NCBI RefSeq assembly: GCF_002836775.1
Contig: NZ_PJAQ01000066.1
Location: 310,001-374,000 of the forward strand
Length of the DNA stretch: 64,000 bases
Direction of reading: 5' to 3'
Source: Colwellia sp. 12G3
Lineage (GTDB): Bacteria > Pseudomonadota > Gammaproteobacteria > Enterobacterales > Alteromonadaceae
Made by a program: the position numbers and the translations under genes
The notes under the pieces: model-generated
The model's input: the letters and a program-made list of their open reading frames with translations, nothing else
Told to the model about the DNA's origin: nothing
Databases searched by the model: none
Shown: piece by piece, positions 8,457 through 18,462 of the stretch
How the letters are laid out: each line of letters opens with the position of its first letter
Position numbering within the stretch: the first letter of the stretch is position 1

Positions 8457-10706
8457 CTATAAAACACTAGGCTTAGTAGACTTCTTATTGAGTGAGATAA
8501 CCTTCGTTTTACTGATTCGATGACGATATATTTCTCTCAGGTAATGAATTGATTTTTTCACACTATCTATGGTTAATCGTATATCGTTAATGGACGTAAA
8601 CTTCTTCTCATCACGGACTAATTCTCGATACTTCTTTTCATACATAGGTTTGATAGCATACCAATTGGTATCGAGTATTTTTGCCGGATTTTCATGTTCA
8701 ATCAACATTTCCTCTAACTTTGCTTCATCAAATACTGGCGCTTTAATAAAGTCGATAATAGCAACATCTAAAGAGTCATCGAAACGATATTCTTCTTTAG
8801 CAAAGCAACGCTTAATGTAAGAAACAATGAGTGTTAAAAAGTCATCACTTAAACATGGGCTTTTGGCAATTAAGGTCGTTAACGATAAATTAGCTGAGGC
8901 ACCAATAACTAAGGCATAGCGCTTTAAGGTGGTATTAGGGAATAAATTGTTCAGATGCATTTTTAGTTTATTTAAGTCCATATAAGACAGTTTATAGTCT
9001 TTAGGGAGTGAAATAATTGAAACTATTGATGAACAATTTTTGAAAAAGTGAAGATCTTTTAAATGTTTAGCATCAAAGCCTGAGCTTTTATATTTTTCTA
9101 AAGCGAGCTTATATTCCTCTGATTCAATGGGTAATAAACTAACCCCTTCAATGGCTTGTGTAGCGTCATTAAAGTGCGGTAAATCAATTGATCTGAAAAA
9201 TAAATCGTCAACATCTAAGACCACTTTTTCACCATTAAAACTCGGCTGCTTTTGTTCTTGATTTGCTGTTGTAGAGTCCGCTACTACTGATTCGGCGTAA
9301 GCGATGGCAACGGGTCCAGCTAAGCTCATAAATAAATCATTAGCATCTAAACGAATAGTTTCCCCTATATCGATACCAGCACGACGAAAGTAGTTATCAT
9401 CATAATCGGTGGTAACCGCTTGAGCTGTTAATATATTAAAAATTTGTTGGCTAATATATTGGTTGGCATGTTTTTCCATGGTATTGACATCAATATATTT
9501 AATGCCACCGTTGGTATCACTTTGCTCGGCATAGCGCATAATGTCATTTGATATTAGCATCATGGCATTCCATGGCCGGATCCTATAAGGCGCATCTCCG
9601 TCGACATGATCTTTTTCATTATCTAGATTGTACGAAAAGTCCCACTCTTCCGCTAAATACTTACATAATAAACGACCAGCATTGATATGCAGTGCTTCAG
9701 AGACCTCAATACTTGGATCGTTTATATTTGGCAAAATGCAAATGCCGCTGGTAAAGATAGGCTCAAAAACAAAATTCTGCCCGTGAGTGGCTATTTCTTT
9801 TTCTGAGCGAATTTCAAAGGTTTTGCTCATGTAAGAATATTGCTGAGCTAGACCAAACTCTGATGCCATACCAGAGCCCGTTCCGCCGCCAGCACTAAAT
9901 ATATAAAAATATAAACGCGATTGGTTGGCTTTAATGCCACAAGAATCAATCAGGTAAGAATGGATGAATTGCCAATCAGTATTATTGAAATGTTCTGTTT
10001 CTTTATTGAGGATCATTTTAGCAAGATATTGTCCTAAAATAGGCGCATTACCAGCACCACCAGCATGAACCTCAGATAAATCCATTATTTTTAGTTTACT
10101 ATAATCATCAAGAAAATCTTTATCATAGCTTTGTGAAGAATACCGAATCCGCCCTTCAATATCTTTATCTAAGTCGCCCAGCATGACTAATGGCTCAATT
10201 AAAAATACCGGTTTGTTCGATTTTTTATTTTGTAGTTTTAAGCTTCGTTTGATCCATTTTAACGAACTGCCTTCACGCTCTTTGGCTTTTTTCATCTCAT
10301 TATGAAATTCGTTTAAATAATAATTGCGAGCACTGTGAACTAATGAGGCTACATCTAGCGCTATATTAGATCCACATCGCCCTAAGCCAATAAGACAAAC
10401 TGATGGGAAGGGTTGTGATTTTTTTTGTTGTCCTTCTTGTTCAACAGGGACAGGGTATACTTCATCCCGTAAGGTATCTAAATTGGTTAAAATACGGGAC
10501 AAGTCTTTTTCAGTAAAATAGAGGTGGGTTGGATCTGAAGAGCGATTAACATTTTTATCTGTTTTTACTATGATGTCAAAGTCATCACTTGGAGTTATAC
10601 CAGATGAGCTAGCAATAGTCGCTTTGGTTTTAGTGCTGCTTTGATCTTTCTTGACTGTTGACTGTGCTGTTTTAGCTGTTTTGGCCGTCGTATGTTTCGT
10701 TTGCAT
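8457..10706 (-). CDS. Divergent tubulin/FtsZ-superfamily GTPase of unknown function
   Basis: A 749-residue protein with the tubulin/FtsZ signature GGGTGSG at 273-279, in the context YIFSAGGGTGSGMASEFG. An N-terminal nucleotide-binding glycine loop GLGRCGSN (107-114) precedes it, and RLDANDLFMSLAGP (452-465) resembles the FtsZ T7-loop region, keeping the Asp454-x-x-Asp457 pair while the usual Asn is Arg452. The first ~100 residues are a Lys/Thr/Ser-rich, probably disordered leader; the C-terminal ~280 residues have no recognisable domain. It is much longer than FtsZ (about 380) and is not the dcw-cluster FtsZ: there is no cell-division neighbour. It appears monocistronic, 168 bp downstream of prpE and convergent with rluF. 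Family placement is firm, function unknown. Confidence 0.8.
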   Translation of the reverse strand: MQTKHTTAKTAKTAQSTVKKDQSSTKTKATIASSSGITPSDDFDIIVKTDKNVNRSSDPTHLYFTEKDLSRILTNLDTLRDEVYPVPVEQEGQQKKSQPFPSVCLIGLGRCGSNIALDVASLVHSARNYYLNEFHNEMKKAKEREGSSLKWIKRSLKLQNKKSNKPVFLIEPLVMLGDLDKDIEGRIRYSSQSYDKDFLDDYSKLKIMDLSEVHAGGAGNAPILGQYLAKMILNKETEHFNNTDWQFIHSYLIDSCGIKANQSRLYFYIFSAGGGTGSGMASEFGLAQQYSYMSKTFEIRSEKEIATHGQNFVFEPIFTSGICILPNINDPSIEVSEALHINAGRLLCKYLAEEWDFSYNLDNEKDHVDGDAPYRIRPWNAMMLISNDIMRYAEQSDTNGGIKYIDVNTMEKHANQYISQQIFNILTAQAVTTDYDDNYFRRAGIDIGETIRLDANDLFMSLAGPVAIAYAESVVADSTTANQEQKQPSFNGEKVVLDVDDLFFRSIDLPHFNDATQAIEGVSLLPIESEEYKLALEKYKSSGFDAKHLKDLHFFKNCSSIVSIISLPKDYKLSYMDLNKLKMHLNNLFPNTTLKRYALVIGASANLSLTTLIAKSPCLSDDFLTLIVSYIKRCFAKEEYRFDDSLDVAIIDFIKAPVFDEAKLEEMLIEHENPAKILDTNWYAIKPMYEKKYRELVRDEKKFTSINDIRLTIDSVKKSIHYLREIYRHRISKTKVISLNKKSTKPSVL

Positions 10707-10764
10707 CCATTATCCCCAGTTATTTTACTTATTAGCATCAATAAAGATAGGATATAAACTGAGA

Positions 10765-10791
10765 AATAGCCTAAAAAAAACTTAGGTTATT
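10765..10791 (-). terminator. Weak stem-loop after prpE
   Basis: On the reverse strand AATAACCTAA and TTAGGCTATT pair (one G-T) around a loop that is itself a T-run, between prpE and the tubulin-like gene. It could attenuate read-through, but the T-run is in the loop rather than after it, so confidence is low. Confidence 0.3.
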
Positions 10792-10874
10792 CAAACTATT
10801 AATTTAACATTGTACTCGAATGATTACGCTATCAACACTTCCATGTGTTTGATAAACGTTGTCATAGAAAAGGT

Positions 10875-12770
10875 TTATGCTTTGTTAATATTAAGCAGGG
10901 CTGACGAAAGCTCAGTTATCACTTGGCTATCTTCAATAGTTGAAGGTATTTCAATCTCTTGTCCGTCAATCATTTGCCTAAGGGTTTTGCGTAATATTTT
11001 GCCTGAACGGGTTTTGGGTAACCTATCGATGATAAGTAATTTTTTCAATGACGCTATTGCCCCAATATCATTGCGAATACTTTGTTTTAATTCATCAATT
11101 AGATCTTCATCACTGGTGGTAATACCATTTTTTATCACTACTAGGCCTAAAGGAACTTGCCCTTTTAATGAATCGTTAATGCCTACCACTGCACACTCTG
11201 CTACAGCTGGATGACTCGATAAAACTTCTTCCATTTCACCTGTTGATAAACGATGGCCAGCAACATTGATAACATCATCAATACGACCCATGATAAAAAG
11301 ATAACCCTCTTCATCAATATAGCCGCCATCTCCTGATATATAATAACCAGGATAAGTTGATAAATATCCAGATATTAAGCGTTGCGGGTCGCGATAAATG
11401 GTGGCTAAACAGCCAGGAGGCAGTGGTAGTTTTATTGCCACACTACCTTGTTGCCCAGCAGGGACTTGTTGACCATCGGCATCAAGAATTTGTACATCAA
11501 ATCCCGCGATAGGAAAACCAGCAGAGCCAGCTTTTGTTGCCACTATATTACCAGAGCCGTCATCTAATGGTGTGCTAGCAATTGCCCAGCCAGTTTCTGT
11601 TTGCCACCAATGATCTATTACGGGTAACTGTGTTTTTTCTTTAAGCCAATGATAAGTTGCTGGGTCTAAGCGTTCGCCTGCTAGGAATAAGCGTTTTAAT
11701 GATGAGAGGTCGTAATCTTTTAGCAAGTCGCCTTGAGGATCTTCTTTACCAATGGCACGAAAAGCAGTAGGGGCTGTAAATAAAGCATTCACTTTATACT
11801 CAGCACATACGCGCCAAAAAGCGCCTGCATCAGGCGTTTTAATCGGTTTTCCTTCATACATTATTGTCGTACAACCCGCCATTAACGTGCCATAAATAAT
11901 ATAGGAATGACCAACAACCCAGCCAACATCTGAAGCGGCCCAAAAAGTATCACCTGGCTGCATGCCATAGATATGTTTCATGCTATATAACATAGCGACT
12001 GCATGGCCACCATTATCTCTAACCACGCCTTTGGGTTTGCCAGTAGTACCAGAGGTATACAAAATATAGAGGGGATCAGTACTTTTAACGGGAACGGGTG
12101 GAATTTCTACTGCAACATCCATTTGTTCTTGCCAGTCGAGATCTCTATGCGGCTTTAGCTCGGCTTTGACTTCTTCTCTTTGGAAAATGATGCAATTTTT
12201 TGGTTTATGAACAGCGATTTCGATAGCTTCATCAATTAAGGGTTTATAGGGAATTATTTTTGCTATTTCAACACCACAGCTTGCGCCGACAATGACTTTT
12301 GGCTCTGCATCATTAATACGAACGGCAAGCTCATTAGCAGCAAAGCCGCCAAAAACAACAGAATGAATTGCACCTAAACGCGCACATGCCAACATTGCTA
12401 TAGCCGCTTGGGGGATCATTGGCATATAAATTAATACACGATCGCCTTTACTGACATCATGTGCTCTGAGCACATCAGCAAACTTGGCTACTAAAGAGGT
12501 GAGTTCACTGTAGCTAAATTTTTGTTTTTGTCCGGTAACAGGCGAGTCATATACTAATGCGGTTTGAGCGCCACGACCTTGCTCAACATGGTAATCCAAA
12601 GCGAGATAACAAGAGTTCAGTTCGCCATCAGCAAACCATTCATGCCAAGAGTCATTATTTGTCGACAATATCGTTTGAGGTTTTTTATACCAAGCAACAA
12701 GCTCTGCCTGTTCTTGCCAGTAAGTCTCGGGTGAATTTGTTGCTAATGCCTGCTGTTCAATGTGTTTCAT
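10875..12770 (-). CDS. prpE: Propionate--CoA ligase (PrpE-type acyl-CoA synthetase)
   Basis: Activates propionate (and probably acetate) to the acyl-CoA with ATP, feeding the methylcitrate cycle. A 631-residue ANL-superfamily enzyme: phosphate-binding loop YTSGTTGKPKG (238-248), VPVIDHWWQTETGW as the adenylate motif, GRIDDVINVAGHRLSTGEMEE as the hinge, and Lys591 in PKTRSGKILRKTL, the residue silenced by acetylation in relatives. The opening (YWQEQAELVAWYKKP...WFADGELNSCYLALD) is closer to PrpE than to Acs. No methylcitrate genes lie beside it. Three TGTCGACA palindromes cluster around its start. Confidence 0.9.
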   Translation of the reverse strand: MKHIEQQALATNSPETYWQEQAELVAWYKKPQTILSTNNDSWHEWFADGELNSCYLALDYHVEQGRGAQTALVYDSPVTGQKQKFSYSELTSLVAKFADVLRAHDVSKGDRVLIYMPMIPQAAIAMLACARLGAIHSVVFGGFAANELAVRINDAEPKVIVGASCGVEIAKIIPYKPLIDEAIEIAVHKPKNCIIFQREEVKAELKPHRDLDWQEQMDVAVEIPPVPVKSTDPLYILYTSGTTGKPKGVVRDNGGHAVAMLYSMKHIYGMQPGDTFWAASDVGWVVGHSYIIYGTLMAGCTTIMYEGKPIKTPDAGAFWRVCAEYKVNALFTAPTAFRAIGKEDPQGDLLKDYDLSSLKRLFLAGERLDPATYHWLKEKTQLPVIDHWWQTETGWAIASTPLDDGSGNIVATKAGSAGFPIAGFDVQILDADGQQVPAGQQGSVAIKLPLPPGCLATIYRDPQRLISGYLSTYPGYYISGDGGYIDEEGYLFIMGRIDDVINVAGHRLSTGEMEEVLSSHPAVAECAVVGINDSLKGQVPLGLVVIKNGITTSDEDLIDELKQSIRNDIGAIASLKKLLIIDRLPKTRSGKILRKTLRQMIDGQEIEIPSTIEDSQVITELSSALLNINKA

Positions 12771-13002
12771 GATATTGGCCTTGTAAATAACTCAGATACA
12801 CATACATTAAAACTGTCGACAAAATTTACCTATTAGACCTTAGCCTAGTAGTGGTGTTTTTGGAGGACGGAATAGCCTCTATTTACTTGGTTAGTTCGTT
12901 GTTTTTATTCGGATATGTTTGTTTTTGTAATAGGTGTTAAAAACTTTTATATATCGGTATAAATAATAGCTTATTAAGTGATGGTAGATGTAACTGTCGA
13001 CA
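12659..13002. promoter_or_regulatory. Cluster of three TGTCGACA palindromes at the prpE 5' end
   Basis: The octamer TGTCGACA occurs at 12660-12667 (inside the prpE start, extended to TTGTCGACAA), 12814-12821 (44 bp upstream of the prpE ATG) and 12995-13002. I found no other copy in the window. GntR-type regulators of propionate genes recognise palindromes of this kind, as far as I recall; the regulator is not in the window. Confidence 0.5.
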
Positions 13003-13170
13003 ATAACATTGTTGATTGCCCTCAAAGTACCATGCTTTGAGGGCAAATGGGGATATGCCAGTGTGATTTTAATTCCCACTGAAATCCCGCACTTTGATTA
13101 GTAACGACTATGTACTAATAAATCCCGTAAAATTAGCTTTTTCGCTATTAACATTGCTAGGAGTTTCGGA
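12771..13170. other. 400-bp gap upstream of prpE without a convincing gene
   Basis: Holds two of the TGTCGACA sites, a perfect 12-bp stem-loop (13016-13046), and a pair of AAATCCCG direct repeats (13082-13089, 13120-13127) flanking an ATTAGT/ACTAAT hairpin. The only open frame (62 codons on the reverse strand) has an unnatural composition and crosses the perfect hairpin. Confidence 0.6.
13016..13046. repeat. Perfect 12-bp inverted repeat
   Basis: TTGCCCTCAAAG (13016-13027), a 7-base loop TACCATG, then CTTTGAGGGCAA (13035-13046). No T-run follows on either strand, so it is not a standard terminator. It lies between the GNAT gene 3' end and the prpE promoter region. Confidence 0.75.
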
Positions 13171-13716
13171 TCAAGGCTTAGTCACCGACATTTGATAATG
13201 CACTGCATCAAAGTCACCGATAGGATCTTTATGTAAATAGGCTCTGACAAAACTCATGCCCATTTTTTTCATGACGCCAACAGATGCTAAGTTATCGGCC
13301 ACAGCAAGGGCTGAAACATGAGTAACATCGGACTGAGCGACAACGGCATCTTTAATCGCTATTGCCGCTTCGGTGGCATAACCTTTTCCCCAAGTACTTT
13401 TGAAAAAACGCCACCCTAATTCTAAATCATTAAAGTTTGGTGACTCCGTAAAAAATGACATTGGGCGAATTAATACCCAACCTAAGTATTCATCGGTACT
13501 TTTGTCTGATACTTGCCAAATGCCCCAACCTAATTTGCTATCACGGTATTTTTCCATACGCGGGATAAACACACTATTAACTTGCTCTATGCTGGTGGGT
13601 TTACCGCCATTAAGAAACTTCATTACTTCGGGGTCTTGATCTATCGCCCACAATGCTTGGCCATCATTGATGTCCATTAATCTAAAGGTAAGTCGTTCAC
13701 TATTTTCGATATGCAT
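13171..13716 (-). CDS. GNAT-family N-acetyltransferase (RimJ/RimL-like)
   Basis: A 181-residue acetyltransferase of the RimJ/RimL type: N-terminal SERLTFRLMDINDGQALW, then WGIWQVSDK, LGWRFFKSTWGKGYATEAA (the acetyl-CoA-binding R/Q-x-x-G-x-G/A-like loop) and a C-terminal NLASVGVMKKMGMSFVRAYLH. Substrate unknown; relatives modify ribosomal proteins or small molecules. The frame extends to 13752, but the ATG at 13716 gives the family-like start MHIENSERL behind a TAATAGG site, and the extra 12 residues (MLYLFLSFNRLF) look untranslated. Same strand as uvrA, 115 bp downstream of it. Confidence 0.85.
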   Translation of the reverse strand: MHIENSERLTFRLMDINDGQALWAIDQDPEVMKFLNGGKPTSIEQVNSVFIPRMEKYRDSKLGWGIWQVSDKSTDEYLGWVLIRPMSFFTESPNFNDLELGWRFFKSTWGKGYATEAAIAIKDAVVAQSDVTHVSALAVADNLASVGVMKKMGMSFVRAYLHKDPIGDFDAVHYQMSVTKP

Positions 13717-13830
13717 AAAAAGCCTATTAAAAGAAAGAAATAAGTAGAGCATAACGTGATGTATTTACGTTATGCTCGGTTTGCTTTTAGTCTGTCCATG
13801 ATAAAAAAATTACTGCTAATGCGATATTTT

Positions 13831-16662
13831 TTATTTAGAGGCTAACAATGGTCTTAGAAATCTCGCTGTATGTGAGGTTTTATGTTTGGCAACCTGTTCA
13901 GGTGTACCGGTAACTAATATTTCACCACCACCCGCGCCGCCTTCAGGACCTAGATCGATAACCCAATCGGCTGTTTTTACAACATCTAAGTTATGTTCAA
14001 TCACTACGATGGTATTACCATGGTCACGTAATCGATGAATAACATTGAGCAATTGTTTAATATCGTGAAAATGCAGTCCAGTGGTTGGTTCATCTAGAAT
14101 ATATAAAGTTTTTCCAGTATCTCTTTTGGATAACTCTTTTGATAATTTAACGCGCTGCGCTTCGCCACCAGAAAGTGTCACGGCAGATTGACCTAACTTG
14201 ATATAACTTAAACCCACATCCATTAAGGTTTGTAGTTTACGGTTTATCGCAGGTATCGCCTTGAAAAAATCAAACGCATCTTCAATGGTCATATCCAAAA
14301 CTTGATGGATATTTTTACCTTTATATAACACTTCTAACGTCTCACGGTTATAACGTTTACTCTTACAAACATCACATGGCACATAAACATCAGGTAAAAA
14401 GTGCATTTCTACTTTGATCATACCGTCACCTTGACAGGCTTCACAGCGACCACCTTTAACATTAAAGCTAAAGCGACCTGATTTATAACCACGAGAACGA
14501 GATTCTTGGGTGGCGGCAAACATGTCACGTATTGCAGTAAATATACCAGTATAGGTTGCCGGGTTAGAGCGAGGTGTTCTACCAATCGGGCTTTGATCAA
14601 TCTCGATAACTTTATCTAACAGTTCTAAACCATGAATACTCTTGTAAGGAGCTGGCTCATCAAGTGTTGCACCATTGAGCTCAATATGCGCTAATTTATA
14701 TAAAGTATCGTTAATAAGCGTTGATTTTCCTGAGCCAGAAACGCCAGTGACACAGGTCATTAAGCCCGTAGGAATGACTAAATCAACATTTTTCAAATTG
14801 TTGCCGGTAGCGCCTTTGAGCTTAACAACACTCTTTTTATCAAAAGCATGACGTTTCTTAGGTATTTCAATGCGTTCTACGCCAGAAAGATACTTACCAG
14901 TTAAAGATTCTTTGCAATTGAGTATGTCATCGACAGTACCTTGCGCGATAATTTCACCACCATGTACACCGGCACCCGGTCCAATATCAATAACAAAGTC
15001 GGCCGCACGAATAGCATCTTCATCATGCTCAACAACGATAACAGTATTACCTAAATCACGAAGGTGTAACAAAGTGCCAAGTAAACGTTCATTATCACGT
15101 TGGTGTAGGCCAATAGAGGGTTCATCCAATACATACATTACCCCAACCAAACCTGCGCCAATTTGGCTAGCAAGGCGTATTCGCTGTGCTTCACCGCCAG
15201 ATAGAGTGTTTGCACCACGAGATAAGTTGAGGTAATTAAGGCCAACGTTCACTAAAAAGCCTAAGCGCTCGTTTACTTCTTTTAATATTTTTTCGGCAAC
15301 TTGGCCTCTTTGACCGGTAAGAGTTAAACCTTGGAAGAAGTTGAGCGCATCACTAATCGATAAATCAGCCACGACATTGAGTGGCGTATCCTCGATAAAG
15401 ACATTACGAGCCTCTAAGCGTAACCGGCTACCATTACAATCAGGACAATGTTGTGAGTTAAGGTATTTTCCTAGCTCTTCACGTACTGAGTTTGACTCGG
15501 TTTCTTTATAGCGGCGTTGCATATTATTGATGATGCCTTCAAAGGGATGCTTACGCACCACAACATCACCACGATCGTTCATATATTTAAATTCAATCTC
15601 TTGTTTGCCACTGCCAAAAAGTACGGTTTTTTGCGCTTCAGCAGATAATTTATTAAAGGGTTTATCAACGTCAAATTTGAAATGCAGGGCAAGAGCTTGC
15701 AGCATTTGGAAGTAATAAAAATTACGTTTGTCCCAACCACGTACGGCGCCACTAGCAAGACTTAACTCGGCGTTAGCAATCACGCGAGTGCTATCAAAAT
15801 ATTGCTCAATACCTAAACCATCACACGTTTGACAAGCGCCTGCAGGGTTATTAAAAGAGAATAAACGAGGCTCTAGTTCTTGCATGCTGTAACCACAGTG
15901 TGAACAAGCGAAATTAGCCGAAAAAATTAACTCTTCTCGGTCGGGCTCGTCCATAAAAGCGACTTTAGCCGTACCTGAAGTTAAGGTTAAGGTCGTTTCA
16001 AAAGACTCTGACAGTCGTAATTGAATATCTTCACGTACTTTGATGCGATCAACGACAACTTCAATAGTGTGTTTTTTCTGTAATTCGAGTGTCGGTGGAT
16101 CGGATAAGTCACAAACTTCGCCATCAATGCGCGCACGAATAAAACCTTGAGCAGCTAAGTTATCAAGTAATTTTACATGTTCGCCTTTACGGTCTTGTAC
16201 AATGGGCGCAAGCAGCATTACTTTAGTGCCTTCTTCAAGCGCTAAAACTTTATCGACCATTTGTGAAACTGTTTGTGCGGCCAGTGCTTGGCCATGCTCT
16301 GGACATCGAGGCTCACCAACTCTTGCGTAAAGTAAACGCAAGTAATCGTATATCTCTGTAATGGTACCTACGGTTGAACGTGGGTTATGAGAGGTTGATT
16401 TCTGTTCAATGGAAATAGCGGGTGATAAACCTTCAATATGGTCGACATCAGGTTTTTCCATTAATGATAAAAATTGACGCGCATAAGCTGAAAGAGATTC
16501 TACGTAACGACGTTGTCCCTCTGCGTAGAGTGTATCAAAGGCAAGAGAAGATTTTCCTGAACCAGAAAGGCCGGTAATGACCACGAGTTTATCTCGAGGT
16601 ATTGTTAAACTAATGTCTTTGAGGTTATGTGTACGAGCCCCTCTGACTTCAATATTCTTCAT
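13831..16662 (-). CDS. uvrA: Excinuclease ABC subunit A
   Basis: Damage-recognition ATPase of nucleotide excision repair, working with UvrB. At 943 residues it is full length. The first Walker A is GLSGSGKSS at 31-39, the second GVSGSGKST near residue 650; both ABC signatures ([12 protein letters not shown] and [12 protein letters not shown]) are present, as are zinc-finger cysteines (CSHCGYSM...CQTCDG and CEACQGDG...[10 protein letters not shown]). Transcribed away from yajR. A perfect LexA box lies 96 bp upstream of the start, so SOS induction is expected, as in E. coli. Confidence 0.98.
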   Translation of the reverse strand: MKNIEVRGARTHNLKDISLTIPRDKLVVITGLSGSGKSSLAFDTLYAEGQRRYVESLSAYARQFLSLMEKPDVDHIEGLSPAISIEQKSTSHNPRSTVGTITEIYDYLRLLYARVGEPRCPEHGQALAAQTVSQMVDKVLALEEGTKVMLLAPIVQDRKGEHVKLLDNLAAQGFIRARIDGEVCDLSDPPTLELQKKHTIEVVVDRIKVREDIQLRLSESFETTLTLTSGTAKVAFMDEPDREELIFSANFACSHCGYSMQELEPRLFSFNNPAGACQTCDGLGIEQYFDSTRVIANAELSLASGAVRGWDKRNFYYFQMLQALALHFKFDVDKPFNKLSAEAQKTVLFGSGKQEIEFKYMNDRGDVVVRKHPFEGIINNMQRRYKETESNSVREELGKYLNSQHCPDCNGSRLRLEARNVFIEDTPLNVVADLSISDALNFFQGLTLTGQRGQVAEKILKEVNERLGFLVNVGLNYLNLSRGANTLSGGEAQRIRLASQIGAGLVGVMYVLDEPSIGLHQRDNERLLGTLLHLRDLGNTVIVVEHDEDAIRAADFVIDIGPGAGVHGGEIIAQGTVDDILNCKESLTGKYLSGVERIEIPKKRHAFDKKSVVKLKGATGNNLKNVDLVIPTGLMTCVTGVSGSGKSTLINDTLYKLAHIELNGATLDEPAPYKSIHGLELLDKVIEIDQSPIGRTPRSNPATYTGIFTAIRDMFAATQESRSRGYKSGRFSFNVKGGRCEACQGDGMIKVEMHFLPDVYVPCDVCKSKRYNRETLEVLYKGKNIHQVLDMTIEDAFDFFKAIPAINRKLQTLMDVGLSYIKLGQSAVTLSGGEAQRVKLSKELSKRDTGKTLYILDEPTTGLHFHDIKQLLNVIHRLRDHGNTIVVIEHNLDVVKTADWVIDLGPEGGAGGGEILVTGTPEQVAKHKTSHTARFLRPLLASK

Positions 16663-16757
16663 GCGTTTTTAACTCAAATAGCGATAAAATAGAACCGACG
16701 ATTATGTCATATAATTTCCAGTATAAAAACTAATCTAGGGCATAACAGTAAAATAAA

Positions 16758-16773
16758 CTGTTTATTTTTACAG
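16758..16773. promoter_or_regulatory. LexA (SOS) box of uvrA
   Basis: CTGTTTATTTTTACAG fits the gammaproteobacterial LexA consensus CTGT-N8-ACAG exactly, in the uvrA-yajR divergent spacer and 96 bp from the uvrA ATG. It could also affect yajR. Confidence 0.85.
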
Positions 16774-16971
16774 TGTTTTGTTGCTGGTTTAGGAAAAGGA
16801 AGAAACGGTAATATGTCGTTATGTAGGCGAACCAAAATTTAACATGACGACCAAACTACCGAGTACTTAACACCTTGTTTTCATTGTGGGGATTCTGTTG
16901 TGCTTCTTAGCATGGTAAACTGTCGGCAATTTTTACCGACGTCTCCATTTATTTTAGGTTTTAGCAACGTT

Positions 16972-18336
16972 ATGAGTATTTCAGGTTTAAACCGCATAGA
17001 GAAAAAAGCCGCCTTTTCCTTAGCCAGTGTCTTTGGCGTACGCATGTTAGGGCTATTCATGATCTTACCCGTGTTTGCCATTTATGGTGAACAACTTACG
17101 GGTTATAGTCCTATGTGGTTGGGCTTAGCTATTGGTGCATATGGGCTAACTCAAGCTTTGTTACAAATACCTATGGGTATTTTGTCAGATAAATTTGGCC
17201 GAAAACCGGTCATTCTTGCGGGTTTAGTGGTATTTCTTATTGGTAGTATTGTCGCGGCAATGTCCGACACTATTTATGGTGTAGTACTCGGTCGTGCAAT
17301 TCAAGGTATGGGCGCTATTGCTAGTGCTGTACTCGCGTTGGCCGCTGATTTAAGCCGTGAAGAGCAGCGACCCAAAGTGATGGCAACCATAGGTATGTTT
17401 ATCGGCTTATCATTCACTTTTGCCATGATTTTAGGCCCCATAGTCGCTGATGCTTTTGGTTTAAGTGGTTTATTTTGGTTCACAGGAATATTAACCATTT
17501 TAGCGATGGCGATGATTCAATTTATGGTGCCTAACTCGGTGAACAAAGCCCCTCGTGGCGATAATGTTGCCTTGCCTGAACAAATTACTCGTTTGATTCG
17601 TCATCCACAGTTATCACGTTTAAACTGGGGAGTTTTCATTTTACATATGGCACTAACCGCCTGTTTTATCACCTTGCCAAAACAATTTGTCGCTAGTGGT
17701 CTGGCACTTGAAGACCATTGGCAAATATACTTGCCCGCTTTGCTTGGTTCTTTCTTTTTAATGGTTCCTTTTATGATTTTTGCTATTAAGAAACAAAAGG
17801 AAAACCCAATGTTCAGCGCTGCCATTGCATTGCTAGCCTTGGCTTTATTTTTACTTTGGCTTCTACCCAGTGGCTTTTGGAGTTTAGTTTTATCCATTGT
17901 CATATTTTTTACTGCTTTTAATTATTTAGAAGCCACTATGCCATCTATTTTATCGCGCATAGCACCTGCTGGAGTTAAAGGTAGTGCTATGGGGGTTTAT
18001 TCAAGTAGCCAGTTTTTAGGTGCTTTTGTTGGTGGTATTGTTGGTGGTTATATTGCTAGTCAGTACGGTGAGCAAACTATCTTCTTAGTGATGGCTTTAG
18101 TAACTGTGATTTGGTTAGTTATCAGTTTTGGCATGCAGCCATTAAAAAAATCAAAGAGCTTTAGTTTTGCCACCAATATTACTTGCGAAGAAGAAGCGGA
18201 TAAAATGGCTGAACAATTAATCAATATGCCTGGTGTTATTGAAGCAACGCTAGTACATACAGAAGCGGTCGCTTATTTAAAGGTTGATGTTAAAGTGGTT
18301 GATTTACTTGCTATTAAAGCTTTATTACAAGATTAG
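16972..18336 (+). CDS. yajR: MFS transporter of the YajR type with C-terminal YAM domain
   Basis: Inner-membrane major facilitator with 12 predicted helices over about residues 10-390. Motif A is GILSDKFGRKPVI after helix 2, and GRAIQGMGAIASAVLALAADL is typical of drug-proton antiporters. After helix 12 a soluble domain (about 395-454, FATNITCEEEADKMAEQLIN) matches the ferredoxin-like YAM domain of E. coli YajR, also 454 residues long. Substrate is unknown in the family. A start at 16900 would add 24 residues absent from homologues; 16972 (MSISGLNRIEKKA) is preferred although its ribosome site is poor. A small GTCGG/CCGAC hairpin (16922-16940) lies in the leader. Confidence 0.88.
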   Translation: MSISGLNRIEKKAAFSLASVFGVRMLGLFMILPVFAIYGEQLTGYSPMWLGLAIGAYGLTQALLQIPMGILSDKFGRKPVILAGLVVFLIGSIVAAMSDTIYGVVLGRAIQGMGAIASAVLALAADLSREEQRPKVMATIGMFIGLSFTFAMILGPIVADAFGLSGLFWFTGILTILAMAMIQFMVPNSVNKAPRGDNVALPEQITRLIRHPQLSRLNWGVFILHMALTACFITLPKQFVASGLALEDHWQIYLPALLGSFFLMVPFMIFAIKKQKENPMFSAAIALLALALFLLWLLPSGFWSLVLSIVIFFTAFNYLEATMPSILSRIAPAGVKGSAMGVYSSSQFLGAFVGGIVGGYIASQYGEQTIFLVMALVTVIWLVISFGMQPLKKSKSFSFATNITCEEEADKMAEQLINMPGVIEATLVHTEAVAYLKVDVKVVDLLAIKALLQD

Positions 18337-18462
18337 TCATTACCGCACAACTTACTTTGAGCAAAGCTGGATCAATGTAGTTATTTCACACTCATTCAGC
18401 AAACTGACAAAAGCACGCTAAACTAAAGTTTACTTTATCCTTTATTTTAGCGTGTCATTATT

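Noticed and set aside
12891..13079. 62-codon reverse frame upstream of prpE
   Set aside because: Composition is unlike a protein, it crosses a perfect hairpin, and it has no ribosome site.
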